From: an uncultured Prochlorococcus sp.
GTDB taxonomy: Bacteria; Cyanobacteriota; Cyanobacteriia; PCC-6307; Cyanobiaceae
Length of the DNA stretch: 64,000 nucleotides
NCBI GenBank assembly: GCA_902536775.1
Contig: CACAYX010000001.1
Span: forward strand, 55,322 to 119,321
Direction: 5' to 3'
A model generated the notes under the pieces. That model was not told the DNA's origin, did not search any database, and saw only the letters and a program-made list of their open reading frames with translations. Numbering within the stretch: the first letter of the stretch is position 1; each line of letters starts with the position of its first letter. Made by a program: the position numbers and the translations under genes. Below, one piece after another: positions 51,334 to 62,400 of this stretch.

Positions 51334-51786
51334 TTGTTCTATGCATCCTATCGATTAAGTTTTTATATTATGAATAGTAGAAACCCCTTGTTTATGGAAA
51401 ATGTAGAAGTTAAACAGGAAATTAAAAATTCTGATGATGGCAAAGGTATCTTAATTACGAATGATGCTATAGAACAAATTTCAAATTTATTGAAGGGCCA
51501 AAGTGATAAAAAAGCACTAAGGGTAGGAGTAAGATCTGGCGGTTGTAGTGGGATGAGTTATACGATGGATTTTATAGGAACTGATGAAATAAATCCCGAT
51601 GATAAAGTTTATTATTATTCATTAAAAGCTGATCAAAGCTTTCAAGTTGTTTGTGATCCCAAAAGTCTTTTATATATTTATGGAATGCAGTTAGATTTTA
51701 GTAAGGAATTAATTGGAGGTGGCTTTAATTTTGTAAATCCCAATGCCTCTCAAACTTGCGGTTGTGGAAGCTCTTTTGCAGTTTAA
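51334..51786 (+). CDS. IscA/HesB-type iron-sulfur cluster assembly accessory protein (start likely internal Met)
   Basis: LRVGVRSGGCSGMSYTMDFI; GGGFNFVNPNASQTCGCGSSFAV. Confidence 0.95.
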   Translation: MFYASYRLSFYIMNSRNPLFMENVEVKQEIKNSDDGKGILITNDAIEQISNLLKGQSDKKALRVGVRSGGCSGMSYTMDFIGTDEINPDDKVYYYSLKADQSFQVVCDPKSLLYIYGMQLDFSKELIGGGFNFVNPNASQTCGCGSSFAV

Positions 51787-51792
51787 TAAACA

Positions 51793-52221
51793 ATGAATAA
51801 CGAAATTAATCCCATCGAAGAGGATTTTAATGCAGCTTTATCAAGATATAAAGCAGGACAAGATTTAATTCCAATCGTTCAAGATTTTCAAAAAATTATA
51901 CAGCAAATTCCAAATCATTTTGCTGCTTGGACTTGTTTATCATGGCTTCAATTACTTTTGAAAAATAATGAAGAAGCTTTGTCAGCTGCCAGACAAGCCG
52001 TTCGATTAAATCAGCAAGATCCACAAGCAAGAATGAATTTGTCTTTAGCTCTTTTGGCTACTAATAATAAAGGTGTTAGGGATCATATTGAGTTAATAAG
52101 AAAAATGTCTATGATGATGCCAGATGTGAAAAGTGAGTTGAAAGAATCTGTTGAAGACGGATTAAGTAGATATCCAGATTGGCCTGAGTTAACTAAAGTA
52201 AAAAAATGGTTGGAATTTTAA
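51793..52221 (+). CDS. TPR-repeat protein
   Basis: FAAWTCLSWLQLLLKNNEEALSAARQAVRLNQQDPQARMNLSLAL. Confidence 0.85.
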   Translation: MNNEINPIEEDFNAALSRYKAGQDLIPIVQDFQKIIQQIPNHFAAWTCLSWLQLLLKNNEEALSAARQAVRLNQQDPQARMNLSLALLATNNKGVRDHIELIRKMSMMMPDVKSELKESVEDGLSRYPDWPELTKVKKWLEF

Positions 52222-52222
52222 A

Positions 52223-53425
52223 TTGTTTAAGATTTTAATTTTAAGTAATGGGCATGGAGAAGATCTATCTGGCAGTCTAATAGCTAAACAATTCGTAAAA
52301 AGTGGTTATTCTGTTCATGCTTTGCCAATTGTTGGTATGGGAAACCATTATGAAAAAGAAAAAATTAAGATTATCGGTAAAACTAAGGAATTTAGAACAG
52401 GAGGAATTGGTTATAATTCCCTTAAGGGAAGACTTAATGAGATATTAGGAGGAGAAATATTTTATCTTCTAAAAAGATTATATTTAACTTTTAAAATAAG
52501 AAAAAAATATGATCATTTTGTTGTAGTTGGAGATATTGTGCCAGTTTTTTTTGCATGGGTTTGTAAGAAAGATTTTTTTACATATCTAGTTGCTTATTCC
52601 AGCCATTATGAAGGGAAGTTGAAATTACCATGGCCTTCTAAATTTTTCTTGCTCTCACAAAAAGCAAAAAAAATATATACGAGAGATTCCCTTACAGCTA
52701 ATGATTTAACATTGCAATTAAAAAAGAAAGTGTCTTTTTTCGGCAACCCATTTATGGATAAGTTTTTCCCTAGAAACAAAGAATTAAATAAAGATGAATT
52801 TAGTATTGGATTATTTCCAGGAAGTAGATTCCCGGAGATTTTAGATAATTTTGTTTTGATTTTAAAGGTATTAGAGGCATTGTCAGATTTAAGATATTTT
52901 CAAAAAATTCAGTTTAATTTTGCAATAGTTAATGCTCTATCTTCATCAAAAATAAAGGAGATATTTCAAAAAAGAGGATGGTTAAAAATAGAAAATATAA
53001 AAGATAATAATCTCTTGAAATTCCAATATAAATTTTTAGAAGTGAATATATATTGGAATAATTTTGATAAAATATTATTGAAAAGTAGATGCTGTATTAG
53101 CATGGCAGGAACAGCAGCAGAGCAAGCGATTGGATTAGGAAAACCGGTTATTCAGATTGAAGGTAAAGGTCCACAATTTACAAAAAATTTTGCAGAAGCA
53201 CAAAGACGTTTGCTAGGAAAATATGTTTTTTGTGCTACTAAATATAAAGACAAAAATGATCAAATCAATCAGACAATTAAATTGATCATAAAAATAATAT
53301 ACCTTATAAAGCTAAATAAGAAGTTTATGATCTCATGTAATGAAAATGCCAAAAAAAGACTGGGTGAAAACAAAGCTTGTCTTAAAATGGTTGATGATAT
53401 AAATATCGTTATAAAAAATGACTAA
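52223..53425 (+). CDS. Lipid-A-disaccharide synthase-related / glycosyltransferase-like protein (TTG start)
   Basis: KILILSNGHGEDLSGSLIAKQF...; SMAGTAAEQAIGLGKPVIQIEGKGPQFTKNFAEAQRRLLG. Confidence 0.82.
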   Translation: MFKILILSNGHGEDLSGSLIAKQFVKSGYSVHALPIVGMGNHYEKEKIKIIGKTKEFRTGGIGYNSLKGRLNEILGGEIFYLLKRLYLTFKIRKKYDHFVVVGDIVPVFFAWVCKKDFFTYLVAYSSHYEGKLKLPWPSKFFLLSQKAKKIYTRDSLTANDLTLQLKKKVSFFGNPFMDKFFPRNKELNKDEFSIGLFPGSRFPEILDNFVLILKVLEALSDLRYFQKIQFNFAIVNALSSSKIKEIFQKRGWLKIENIKDNNLLKFQYKFLEVNIYWNNFDKILLKSRCCISMAGTAAEQAIGLGKPVIQIEGKGPQFTKNFAEAQRRLLGKYVFCATKYKDKNDQINQTIKLIIKIIYLIKLNKKFMISCNENAKKRLGENKACLKMVDDINIVIKND

Positions 53426-53687
53426 AGAGAATAATCAAAATAAGTTAAAACAAATTATCGATAATTTGTTATTAATAAATTTATTTACAGTCATTTTTTT
53501 TGCAATATTTTTCATCTTTGCAATAATCATGCAATTTAATGGGATATTTATTTTTATTAATTTTATTCAGAAAGTTTGGAATCCTCTTGTAGTTCCATTG
53601 ATAACAATTCTTATTATTGGTGCTTTAGTAAACGGTATTAATTCTTGGTGGAGGCGTAAATTGCTTGCTCAAGAAGAGGATATTTAA
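53418..53687 (+). CDS. Small conserved membrane protein
   Basis: Two TM helices, WNPLVVPLITILIIGALVNGINSWWRRKLLA. Confidence 0.65.
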   Translation: MTKENNQNKLKQIIDNLLLINLFTVIFFAIFFIFAIIMQFNGIFIFINFIQKVWNPLVVPLITILIIGALVNGINSWWRRKLLAQEEDI

Positions 53688-54564
53688 AATTATAATTTTT
53701 GATTTTACTGCTAATTACTTTTTGTCCTTCTAAAACAACTTTCGCTCCATCTCCTAACAATATTTTTAAAACCGCTCCAGGCACTGGAAGTAAATTAGGT
53801 CTATTCAGACATTTGCCTAAAGTCTGAGAAAAGTCTCTCATTAATACTGGATTTGGTGCAACAGCATTAAATACTCCAGAATACTTTTTATCCACTAATG
53901 CTTGAGTAATTAATGCACATAAATCAGTTCTATGAATCCAACTCATCCATTGCTTACCATCTCCAATTGGTCCACCTAATCCAACTTTAAATATGGGGAG
54001 CATTTTTCCTAATGCTCCTCCATCTGCCTCTAGAACAATTCCAATTCTAAAAATTACTAACCTTGAGAAAAATGGTTTTTCAGCAGCAACCGCTTCCCAT
54101 TTTTTGCAAAGATTAGCTAGAAAGTCTTTTCCTTCAGTACTATTTTCAGTGAATTCACCAGACAAACTTGTACCGTAATAACCTATTGCTGATCCATTTA
54201 TAATGACTTTTGGGTTTATTTTTAAATTTTTAAGGGTCTTCATCATAAATTTCGTGGTGTTAATACGACTATTTTCAATCTCCTGTTTTTGTTCAGAAGT
54301 CCATTTTTTTTCTGCTATAGGCTCTCCCATCAAGTTAATAATTCCATCTGTCTCTCTTAAAATATTTAGAAGATTTTCGTTATTCCAGTTTTTTTCTTTT
54401 GATAAATCTATTTGGAAAAACTTAAACTTATTGAAATCTAAATCAACCTTTAATTTACTAACAGGTTTTCTACTTACAATGTAAATTTCGTGATTTTCAT
54501 TGAGTAGTGTTGGTACTAATTCTTTTCCAACAAATCCAGTGCAGCCAAGTAGTAAAAGACGCAT
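53638..54564 (-). CDS. TIGR01777-type epimerase (NAD-dependent epimerase/SDR family)
   Basis: LLLGCTGFVGKELVPTLL; GSAIGYYGTSLSGEFTENS; MSWIHRTDLCALI. Confidence 0.92.
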   Translation of the reverse strand: MRLLLLGCTGFVGKELVPTLLNENHEIYIVSRKPVSKLKVDLDFNKFKFFQIDLSKEKNWNNENLLNILRETDGIINLMGEPIAEKKWTSEQKQEIENSRINTTKFMMKTLKNLKINPKVIINGSAIGYYGTSLSGEFTENSTEGKDFLANLCKKWEAVAAEKPFFSRLVIFRIGIVLEADGGALGKMLPIFKVGLGGPIGDGKQWMSWIHRTDLCALITQALVDKKYSGVFNAVAPNPVLMRDFSQTLGKCLNRPNLLPVPGAVLKILLGDGAKVVLEGQKVISSKIKNYNFKYPLLEQAIYASTKN

Positions 54565-54697
54565 ATCATATAGATGTTTATCATTTAAGGCTATTAAATT
54601 TTTTAGACGTTTGTAATTATTATTCCTTTATAAATTTTTTTATTATTTTTCAAACAAGTTTTTGTATAATAAACACAGATAACTTTCTTGAATTTTC

Positions 54698-54934
54698 ATG
54701 ACAGATTCTATTCCAAAGAAACCTCTCAAGAAAGGAAGCTTAGTTTTTGTCGATAGGAAAACTTATATAAAAAGCATCGAAGCGCTAGCCAGTGATAATG
54801 ATCTACCTAATTATGTCTTTGAAGGTCCTGGAGAGATTCTTTCACTCAAGGACGAATATGCTCAGGTTCGATGGCGCAGACCAGTTCCAGATGTTTGGTT
54901 GAAATTAGATCAACTTAAGGAATATAATCAATAA
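54698..54934 (+). CDS. ndhO: NAD(P)H-quinone oxidoreductase subunit O
   Basis: KKGSLVFVDRKTYIKSIEALASDNDLPNYVFEGPGEILSLKDEYAQVRWRRPVPDVWLKLDQL. Confidence 0.93.
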   Translation: MTDSIPKKPLKKGSLVFVDRKTYIKSIEALASDNDLPNYVFEGPGEILSLKDEYAQVRWRRPVPDVWLKLDQLKEYNQ

Positions 54935-54945
54935 AATTTTTTTAT

Positions 54946-55623
54946 CTAAAAGTTTTTATTTTTTTTATCTTTAGACATCTTTGATTGTATTCTTTTTGCT
55001 TCTTTGATCATTTCTTTGCCATCAAATAAGTAATTATCTACGTATCCTTGTGTATATCTATCAAATTCTGATAGCGCATCTTTAACTTGTGAAAAACAAT
55101 GATAAAGATCGAGGCCTAAAGCTGAAATAGACTTTGGAACTATTTTTTTGTTATAAATTTTTTCAACTTTATCTATCTTCTTTTGTGAAAGAATTATGTA
55201 ACTGCAAAAATTTTCCATTAGTTGGTCATCATATGGATCCGCAGATAGTTCTTTTATTTCGTTCTTCAAAGGTTTAATTATTTGGTTAATTAATCTATTG
55301 ATCGGACTATAAATTTCTTTAATCCATGTTTCAACTTCTTTGTCCTTTATTGAAGAGTTATATTTTTTTGAATTAAATTTCTCTTCCCAATTTTCATTTA
55401 ATGAATCGAATGATGAACTGGAGGAGAAAAAACTGCTGTCGTAATGTTTCTTTTTGATAGGATCATTTAAAGTTTCCCAGGCATTTTGTATTGCAAGAAA
55501 TCGTTCGTTCTTCCCGCCTGCATCAGGATGATGTTGCTTAACTAAAGAGCGGTATGAAGATTTAATTTCACTTCTGGTTGCATTTTTTTTGAGACCTAAT
55601 TCTTCGTATAAATTTTTTCCCAT
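54946..55623 (-). CDS. DnaJ-domain protein
   Basis: LYEELGLKKNATRSEIKSSYRSLVKQHHPDAGGKNERFLAIQNAWETLNDPIKKKHYD. Confidence 0.92.
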   Translation of the reverse strand: MGKNLYEELGLKKNATRSEIKSSYRSLVKQHHPDAGGKNERFLAIQNAWETLNDPIKKKHYDSSFFSSSSSFDSLNENWEEKFNSKKYNSSIKDKEVETWIKEIYSPINRLINQIIKPLKNEIKELSADPYDDQLMENFCSYIILSQKKIDKVEKIYNKKIVPKSISALGLDLYHCFSQVKDALSEFDRYTQGYVDNYLFDGKEMIKEAKRIQSKMSKDKKNKNF

Positions 55624-55639
55624 TTTTATAAATTATGCA

Positions 55640-56629
55640 TTAAAGATAACCATCTTCTCTGGCTTGAATTGAGGTATTAGATTCAAACATTGCTGTTGAT
55701 AAATATCTTTCTCCAAAACTTGGAAGAATAACTATTAATCTTTTATTCATTAGTTCTTTTCTTTTGCTGATTTTTATAGCTGCTGCTAAAGCTGCACCGC
55801 TGCTGATGCCAGATAAAAGACCTTCCAATCGAGCTAATAAACGCCCATAATAAAATGCTTCATCGTCATCTATTTTTATAATTTCATCAATTAATTTAGT
55901 ATTAAGTACTTTCGGTACAAAACCCGCTCCAATTCCTTGAATCGAATGAGATCCTGCTTTTTCTCCGGAAATTACAGCACTTTTTTTGGGCTCTACGGCA
56001 TAAATTTTGCAATTTGGATTAACTTTTTTTAAAAAACGTGCACAACCAGTAATTGTTCCTCCTGTGCCAACTCCTGTAACAAGTCCATCTAAATTGTTAT
56101 TGGATTGGGACCATATTTCTTGGGCAGTTGTTCTTTCGTGAATATCTGGATTAGCAAAGTTTTCAAATTGATTAAATTGAAAGCTATTTGCAATGGTTGA
56201 AGACAACTCATTAGCTAAATCTAAAGCTCCTTTCATTCCTTCTTCCCCCGGTGTTAGCTGTAATTCAGCTCCATATGCTCTCAACATTGCCCTTCTCTCA
56301 ATACTCATTGTATCCGGCATAGTTAATATCAATTTATACCCTTTTGCTGCGGCAACCATTGCTAATGCGATGCCAGTATTCCCACTAGTTGCTTCAATTA
56401 ACGTTGTTTTATCTGGTGTTATCAATCCTTCTTCTTCAGCTTTACATAACATTGAATAAGCGATCCGATCTTTAACGGACGCTGATGGATTGAAACTTTC
56501 TAGTTTGGCGATTATTTCTGGATAACAATCAAAATACTTTCTGATTCGATTTAATTTAACTAATGGGGTATTTCCAACTAGAGAAGTTATATCATTTGCT
56601 ATTTCCATGAAATTATTTTTAGAATGCAA
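55640..56629 (-). CDS. cysK: Cysteine synthase A
   Basis: SLVGNTPLVKLNRI, NPSASVKDRIAYSM, EATSGNTGIALAM, VTGVGTGGTITGCARFLK. Confidence 0.96.
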   Translation of the reverse strand: MHSKNNFMEIANDITSLVGNTPLVKLNRIRKYFDCYPEIIAKLESFNPSASVKDRIAYSMLCKAEEEGLITPDKTTLIEATSGNTGIALAMVAAAKGYKLILTMPDTMSIERRAMLRAYGAELQLTPGEEGMKGALDLANELSSTIANSFQFNQFENFANPDIHERTTAQEIWSQSNNNLDGLVTGVGTGGTITGCARFLKKVNPNCKIYAVEPKKSAVISGEKAGSHSIQGIGAGFVPKVLNTKLIDEIIKIDDDEAFYYGRLLARLEGLLSGISSGAALAAAIKISKRKELMNKRLIVILPSFGERYLSTAMFESNTSIQAREDGYL

Positions 56630-56754
56630 AATAAAATCTCCTATATTTAATAATAATTGTATTTGAGGATCTTTTATATAATTTTCTCAAAAGAATTTAA
56701 TTTAAATAACTTCCTGCGGAAAAATATTTAGTAATATATTAGGTAGTTTTTATA

Positions 56755-57033
56755 ATGATTATGTATTCTTTGGAGCTAAGTCTGAGATATTCACCTTTTC
56801 CACTTTCAATTCAGAAGAAAGAATTTGATGATGTTCAACGAATTTATGATGAAATAAAAAGTTCTATGAATGAAACTTTAGAATCCTCAAACTTGATAGA
56901 ATTAAGGTGTGACAAAGTTCAAGATAAACTAATTGCTGTAAAGGCTAAAGAAATTATTTCTGTTCAGATATATGAAAAATCGTCATCAGCAGGAGGAGCT
57001 AAAAGACCAGGATTTTCTCTCAACATAGATTGA
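56755..57033 (+). CDS. UPF0367 family protein
   Basis: MYSLELSLRYSPFPLSIQKKEFDDVQRIYDEI...IYEKSSSAGGAKRPGFSLNID. Confidence 0.8.
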   Translation: MIMYSLELSLRYSPFPLSIQKKEFDDVQRIYDEIKSSMNETLESSNLIELRCDKVQDKLIAVKAKEIISVQIYEKSSSAGGAKRPGFSLNID

Positions 57034-57716
57034 TAGAATTAATGCGAGATTCCCTTGAAAATGAAATACCTCATATTAAATTCAAGGATGTTTCTTTTGC
57101 ATATCCTGGAGAGAAAGAAAATTTAATTTTTAAATGTAACTTATCAATAAAAAAACCTGGCTTTTGGATGGTCGTAGGTAAAAACGGGAGCGGAAAAAGT
57201 ACTCTTTTAAAATTAATTAATGGAATAATCAAACCCAAAAGTGGTTTTGTTGATTCTAATGCAAATATTGGCATGGTGTTTCAAAACCCTGATCATCAAA
57301 TATTGATGCCAAATTGTAGGAGTGAACTTTTGATAAATATTAATCAGAATATAAGTCAAAACGAAATTAATAAAAAAATTGAATATGTGCTTGATCAGGT
57401 AGGAATGACAGGTTTTGAAAAAAGGCCAGTTCATACTTTGAGCGGTGGACAAAAACAACGCTTAACTATTGCATGCGCTCTGATTAGTAATAGAAATTTT
57501 ATTCTTTTAGATGAGCCTACAGCTTTACTTGATCAAACCAGCCAATTAAAAGTTTTACAAACTATTAAAAACCTTACAACTGACCATAAAAAGCCTTTAT
57601 CAGCTTTGTGGATTACTCATCGTTATGAAGAATTAACTTATGCTGATGCAGTAGCAGAGTTGAAAAATGGTTTTTTATCTAGCTGGCAAGAACCATCAAA
57701 ATTTCAATATAATTAA
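57030..57716 (+). CDS. ABC transporter ATP-binding protein (energy-coupling/cobalt-type; start probably MRDSLEN at 57042)
   Basis: VGKNGSGKSTLLKLINGI; LSGGQKQRLTIACALISNRNFILLDEPTALLDQ. Confidence 0.92.
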   Translation: MIELMRDSLENEIPHIKFKDVSFAYPGEKENLIFKCNLSIKKPGFWMVVGKNGSGKSTLLKLINGIIKPKSGFVDSNANIGMVFQNPDHQILMPNCRSELLININQNISQNEINKKIEYVLDQVGMTGFEKRPVHTLSGGQKQRLTIACALISNRNFILLDEPTALLDQTSQLKVLQTIKNLTTDHKKPLSALWITHRYEELTYADAVAELKNGFLSSWQEPSKFQYN

Positions 57717-57765
57717 CTCTTGTACTTGTCATAAGGTACTTTAAAGAGCTAAATTCATTTTATAT

Positions 57766-57837
<72 letters not shown>

Positions 57838-57861
57838 TTCAATTTCAAAATTTAAGTTTCA

Positions 57862-57888
57862 GGAGACTTCAATAGAGGTCTTTTTTTA
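57862..57888 (+). terminator. Intrinsic terminator downstream of tRNA-Asn
   Basis: AGACTTC-AATA-GAGGTCT hairpin (7 bp, one G-U) followed directly by TTTTTTT. Confidence 0.7.
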
Positions 57889-57903
57889 TTGATTTGAAAG
57901 TTT

Positions 57904-57950
57904 GTGGTGGGGAAATGGTGGGGAAGATATAGTCTCGTGGTGGGGAAGAT
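57904..57950. repeat. Three short direct repeats of TGGTGGGGAA (starts 57905, 57916, 57938)
   Basis: GTGGTGGGGAAAT / ATGGTGGGGAAGAT / GTGGTGGGGAAGAT; spacing 11 and 22 bp. Confidence 0.85.
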
Positions 57951-58120
57951 TTGTATTAGTTAAAAATGTAATTATATATATTTGATTATTTAAGGTTCTT
58001 GGTATAAATTCTGACAATTCATAAAATCAGAAATTATCAATTATCAAAAGAGCAAACACCCTGATATAAAATAATACGAAATTTACAGTAAAAATCTTTT
58101 AAATCTAGATTTTAGTCCTA

Positions 58121-59470
58121 ATGTCTTCTAATAGTTTTACTGAATGGACAAAAACTTTAAGTTCATCTGGAACTGATGCGGCGAATGCAATATCAACTGG
58201 AGGTGATGGATTAATTTATATTGCTGGTTATACAGAAGGCAATCTAGATGGGCAAAGTCTCACTGGTACAAGTGACGCCTTTATTACTGAATATAATTTA
58301 GATGGAGAGAGGAATTGGACCAGACTTTTAGGTTCATCTTTAGATGAATATTTTGCTACGAATCTAAACTCAATAACAACTGGAAGTGATGGATCGATTT
58401 ATATTGCTGGTTATACAGAGGGTTCTATAGATGGTCAAACCTTTAATGGAGGTTATACAGATGGATTTATTAGTAAATATAATTCCGATGGAGTAAGGAG
58501 TTGGACCAGACTTTTAATTACATTTGAAGATCCTGATGGTACTTATACTTATTATGAAGATGAAACTTATGAACCCATAGACCCCTATGAATATTATGTA
58601 ATAGACGATAGTGCAAATGCAATAACAACTGGAAGTGATGGATATATTTATATTGCTGGAAAAATTACATCACAAGATCCAATTGACGGTTCTTTCAATG
58701 ATTATTCTGATGCCTTCATCAGTAAATACAGTCCTAATGGAAGAAAAGATTGGACTAGGATTTTTGGTTCACATATAGATGGTCCACTAGATCTACTTGA
58801 AGATGATCCATATTTATTTGCTAATACTTTTGAATCTCCAAACGAAGATAGTGTAAATGCAATAACAACAAGCAGCGATGGATCGATATATATAACTGGA
58901 TTTACAAGAGGTGAACTAGATGGTCAAAGTTTTAATGGTGGCGCTTCTGATGCCTTTTTAAGTAAGTTCAATTCTGATGGAACAAAAGATTGGACCAGAC
59001 TTTTAGGTTCGTCTCAGGATGATATTGCAAAAGCAATAACGATCGGAAGTGATGGATCGATTTATATAACTGGATCTACTGATGGTGAACTAGATGGTCA
59101 AACAAATAATGGATTCAATGATGCCTTTTTAAGCAAGTTCAATTCTGATGGAACAAAAGATTGGACCAGACTTTTAGGTTCGTCGGATTATGACAATGCA
59201 AATGGAATTACAACTGGAAGTGATGGATCGATTTATATAACCGGAAATACAAAAGGTGATTTTGATGGTCAAACTTTTAGTGGTGGTTTTGGTTTTACTG
59301 ATACATTTATCAGTAAATTCAATTCTGACGGCACAAGAAATTGGACCAGTCTTTTAGGTTCTTCTGAAAACAATAGTGGAAATTCAATAACGACTGATGA
59401 AAATGGATCAATTTACATTACTGGTTCTTCCGGCAGTGATGTATTTCTTCTTAAATTCAATCCAAATCCA
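58121..59470 (+). repeat. Seven SBBP-like repeats (block 1)
   Basis: Repeats of (R/K)xWTRLLGSSxDD...AITTGSDGSIYITGxTxGxLDGQTxNGxxDAFISKFNSDG; repeat starts TEWTKTL, RNWTRLL, RSWTRLL, KDWTRIF, KDWTRLL, KDWTRLL, RNWTSLL. Confidence 0.85.
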
Positions 59471-62400
59471 ACAGATATATTATTAACGCATACAAGTTTT
59501 GATGAAAATATTAATACTGGAGATGTAATAGCAACTTTATCTACAACAGATAAAGAACCTTTAGAATCCTTTACATATGAATTCATTAATGGAGAAGGTG
59601 ATACAGATAATGATTCTTTTACGATTGAAGGAAATCAATTAAAGATAAATACTTCTCCTGATTATGAAACTCAATCTTCTTACAATATTCGCCTAAAAAC
59701 AACAGATAGTGGAGGATTATCTTATGAAGAAGCAGTTACCTTAAGTGTCCAAAATTTAAGTGATCAGACTCCAACAGACATACAATTAACAAATACAAGT
59801 TTCAATGAAAATATAAATACTGGAAATGTAATAGCAACTTTATCTACCACAGATGAAGATACCTCAGATACTCATACATATACATTAATAAGTGGAGAGG
59901 GGGATAACGACAATCAATATTTTGAGATTGATGGGAATCAATTAAAAATAAATTCACTTCCAGATTATGCAACTCAATCTTCTTATAATATTCGTCTAAA
60001 AACAATAGATATTACTGGTCTTTCTTATGAGGAATCAGTCACCTTATCTTTAAATAAAACTCCTACAGACATATTAATTAGTCCTTTTTTCATTGAATAC
60101 CCCCTCTGTGAGTCAATGGATTTTGGATGTCGTGTCCCATCTTTTTACGCATATATAAAAAATATAGATTCAAACGAGGCAGATACACATACATATGAAT
60201 TAGTAAGTGGGCAGGGAGATACTGACAATGAATTTTTTCATATAATGGGTAGTCAAATTCATTTTAAGTACCCTCCCGTTTATCAAAAATTTGGGGAGCA
60301 CGATTTTTGGTTAGATGAGCAGTTTAATATCCCATTCGATTTAACAAATTTCTTGACTCCTTTTTACAATTTCCGCTTGCGGGTAACTGATAGCGGAGGA
60401 TTATCCTTCGAAAAGGAATTTTTAGAAAAAATAGATTCAGATGATTATGTATCAGACATAAACTTATCAACAACTAATTTTGATGAAAATATTAATTCAG
60501 GATCGACAATAGCAGAAATTATAGATGATACTTTTACATATTCTTTAGTAAATGGTACTGGAGATACTGATAATAATTCGTTTTCTATTAATGAGAATCA
60601 ACTAACAATAGATGAATCTCCTGATTATGAAACCCAATCCTCTTATTCCATACTAGTTAGAAAATCATTTGGTGAAAATATAATACAGGACATACCAATC
60701 AATATGAATGTTAATGATTTAGAAGGTGAAACTCCAATCGATATTTCTTTATCCGCGACAAGTTTTGATGAGAATATAAGTTCTGGAGAAGTTGTATCAA
60801 CATTATCAACAACAGATGACGATTCTTCTGATACTCATACTCATTCTTTAGTAAGTGGTGCGGGTGATACTGATAATGCTTTATTTACTATTGAAGGAAG
60901 CAATTTAAAGATAAGTTCTTCACCAGATTATGAAACTCAATCAAGTTATTCTGTCCGTCTAAAAACAACAGATAGTAGAGGATTAACTTATGAAGAAACA
61001 GTTACTTTCAGTGTTAATGATTTAATTGATGAAACTCCAACAGACATATCTTTATCATCAAGAAGTTTTAATGAAAATATTAATGCAGCAAGCATAGTTG
61101 CAACATTATCAACAACAGATGACGATGCCTTTGATACTCATACTTATGAATTAGTAAGAGGTGCTGGTGATACTGATAATTCTTTATTTACAATTGAAGG
61201 AAGTGAATTAAAGATAAATTCTTCACCTAATTATGAAAGTCAATCAAGTTATTCAATACGTTTAAAAACAACAGATAGTGGAGGATTATCTTATGAAGAA
61301 GCAATATTATTAACGGTAAATAGTCCTGAACAAGCGCCAAAAGATATTTTTATAAATGTACCTGAATTCGAATGGACAAAACTTTTAGATACTTATGGTT
61401 CTAATGATTATGATATCGAAATAGCAGCAATAGGATCAGATGGGACAATTTATATTGGAGGAAAAACTCTAGTTGATTTAGATGAGCAAACTAATAATGG
61501 CAATCAAGATGCTTTTATAAATAAATTCAACAGTGATGGAATAAAACAATGGACTAGACTAATTGGTTCTAGTGAAGATGATAGTGCTAGAGCAATCTCA
61601 ACAGGATTAGATGGATCAATTTATATTTCTGGTTATACAAAAGGTGATTTAGATGGTCAAACTAATAATGGTAGTGCGGATGCCTTTATTAGTAAATATA
61701 ATCCTGACGGTACAAAAGAATGGACACAAACCTTAGGATCTTCTGAAGATGATGATGCTTCGGCGATAACAACTGGTTTAGATGGATCGATTTATATAAC
61801 TGGAGAGGCAGGGGGTGATCTAGATGGTCAAACTAATAATGGTAGTGCGGATGCCTTTATTAGTAAATATAATCCAGATGGGACAAAGGTATGGACAAGA
61901 CTTTTAGGTTCTTCTTCATTTGATTATGGAAGAGCATTAACGACAGGTAGTGATGGATCAATTTATATTGCTGGTGATACATTTGGAGAATTAGATAGTC
62001 AAACTTATAATGGAGGTTATTCTGATGCATTTATAAGTAAATTCTCCTCTGATGGAGAAAAACAATGGACACGACTAATTGGTTCTAATCAAGATGATGA
62101 GGGGCGAGGGATAACAATAGGATCAGATGGTTACATTTATATCATTGGTTCTACAGAAGGAGATTTAGATGGAGAAACTAATCCTAGTAATAATGATCCA
62201 TTTGACTGGAAAGAAGATGCATTCATAAGTAAATTCTCTGCTGATGGAGAAAAGCAATGGACAAGATTAATTGGTTCTAGTGAAGATGATGATGCTTGGG
62301 CGATAACTACTGGACTAGATGGATCAATTTATATTGCAGGAGAAACCCAAGGAAATCTTGATGGTCAAACTAACAGTGGTGATGATGATGTCTTTATAAG

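Noticed and set aside
57960-58090. Integrase remnant between tRNA-Asn and giant gene
   Set aside because: No recombinase motif could be read in any frame of this short AT-rich gap
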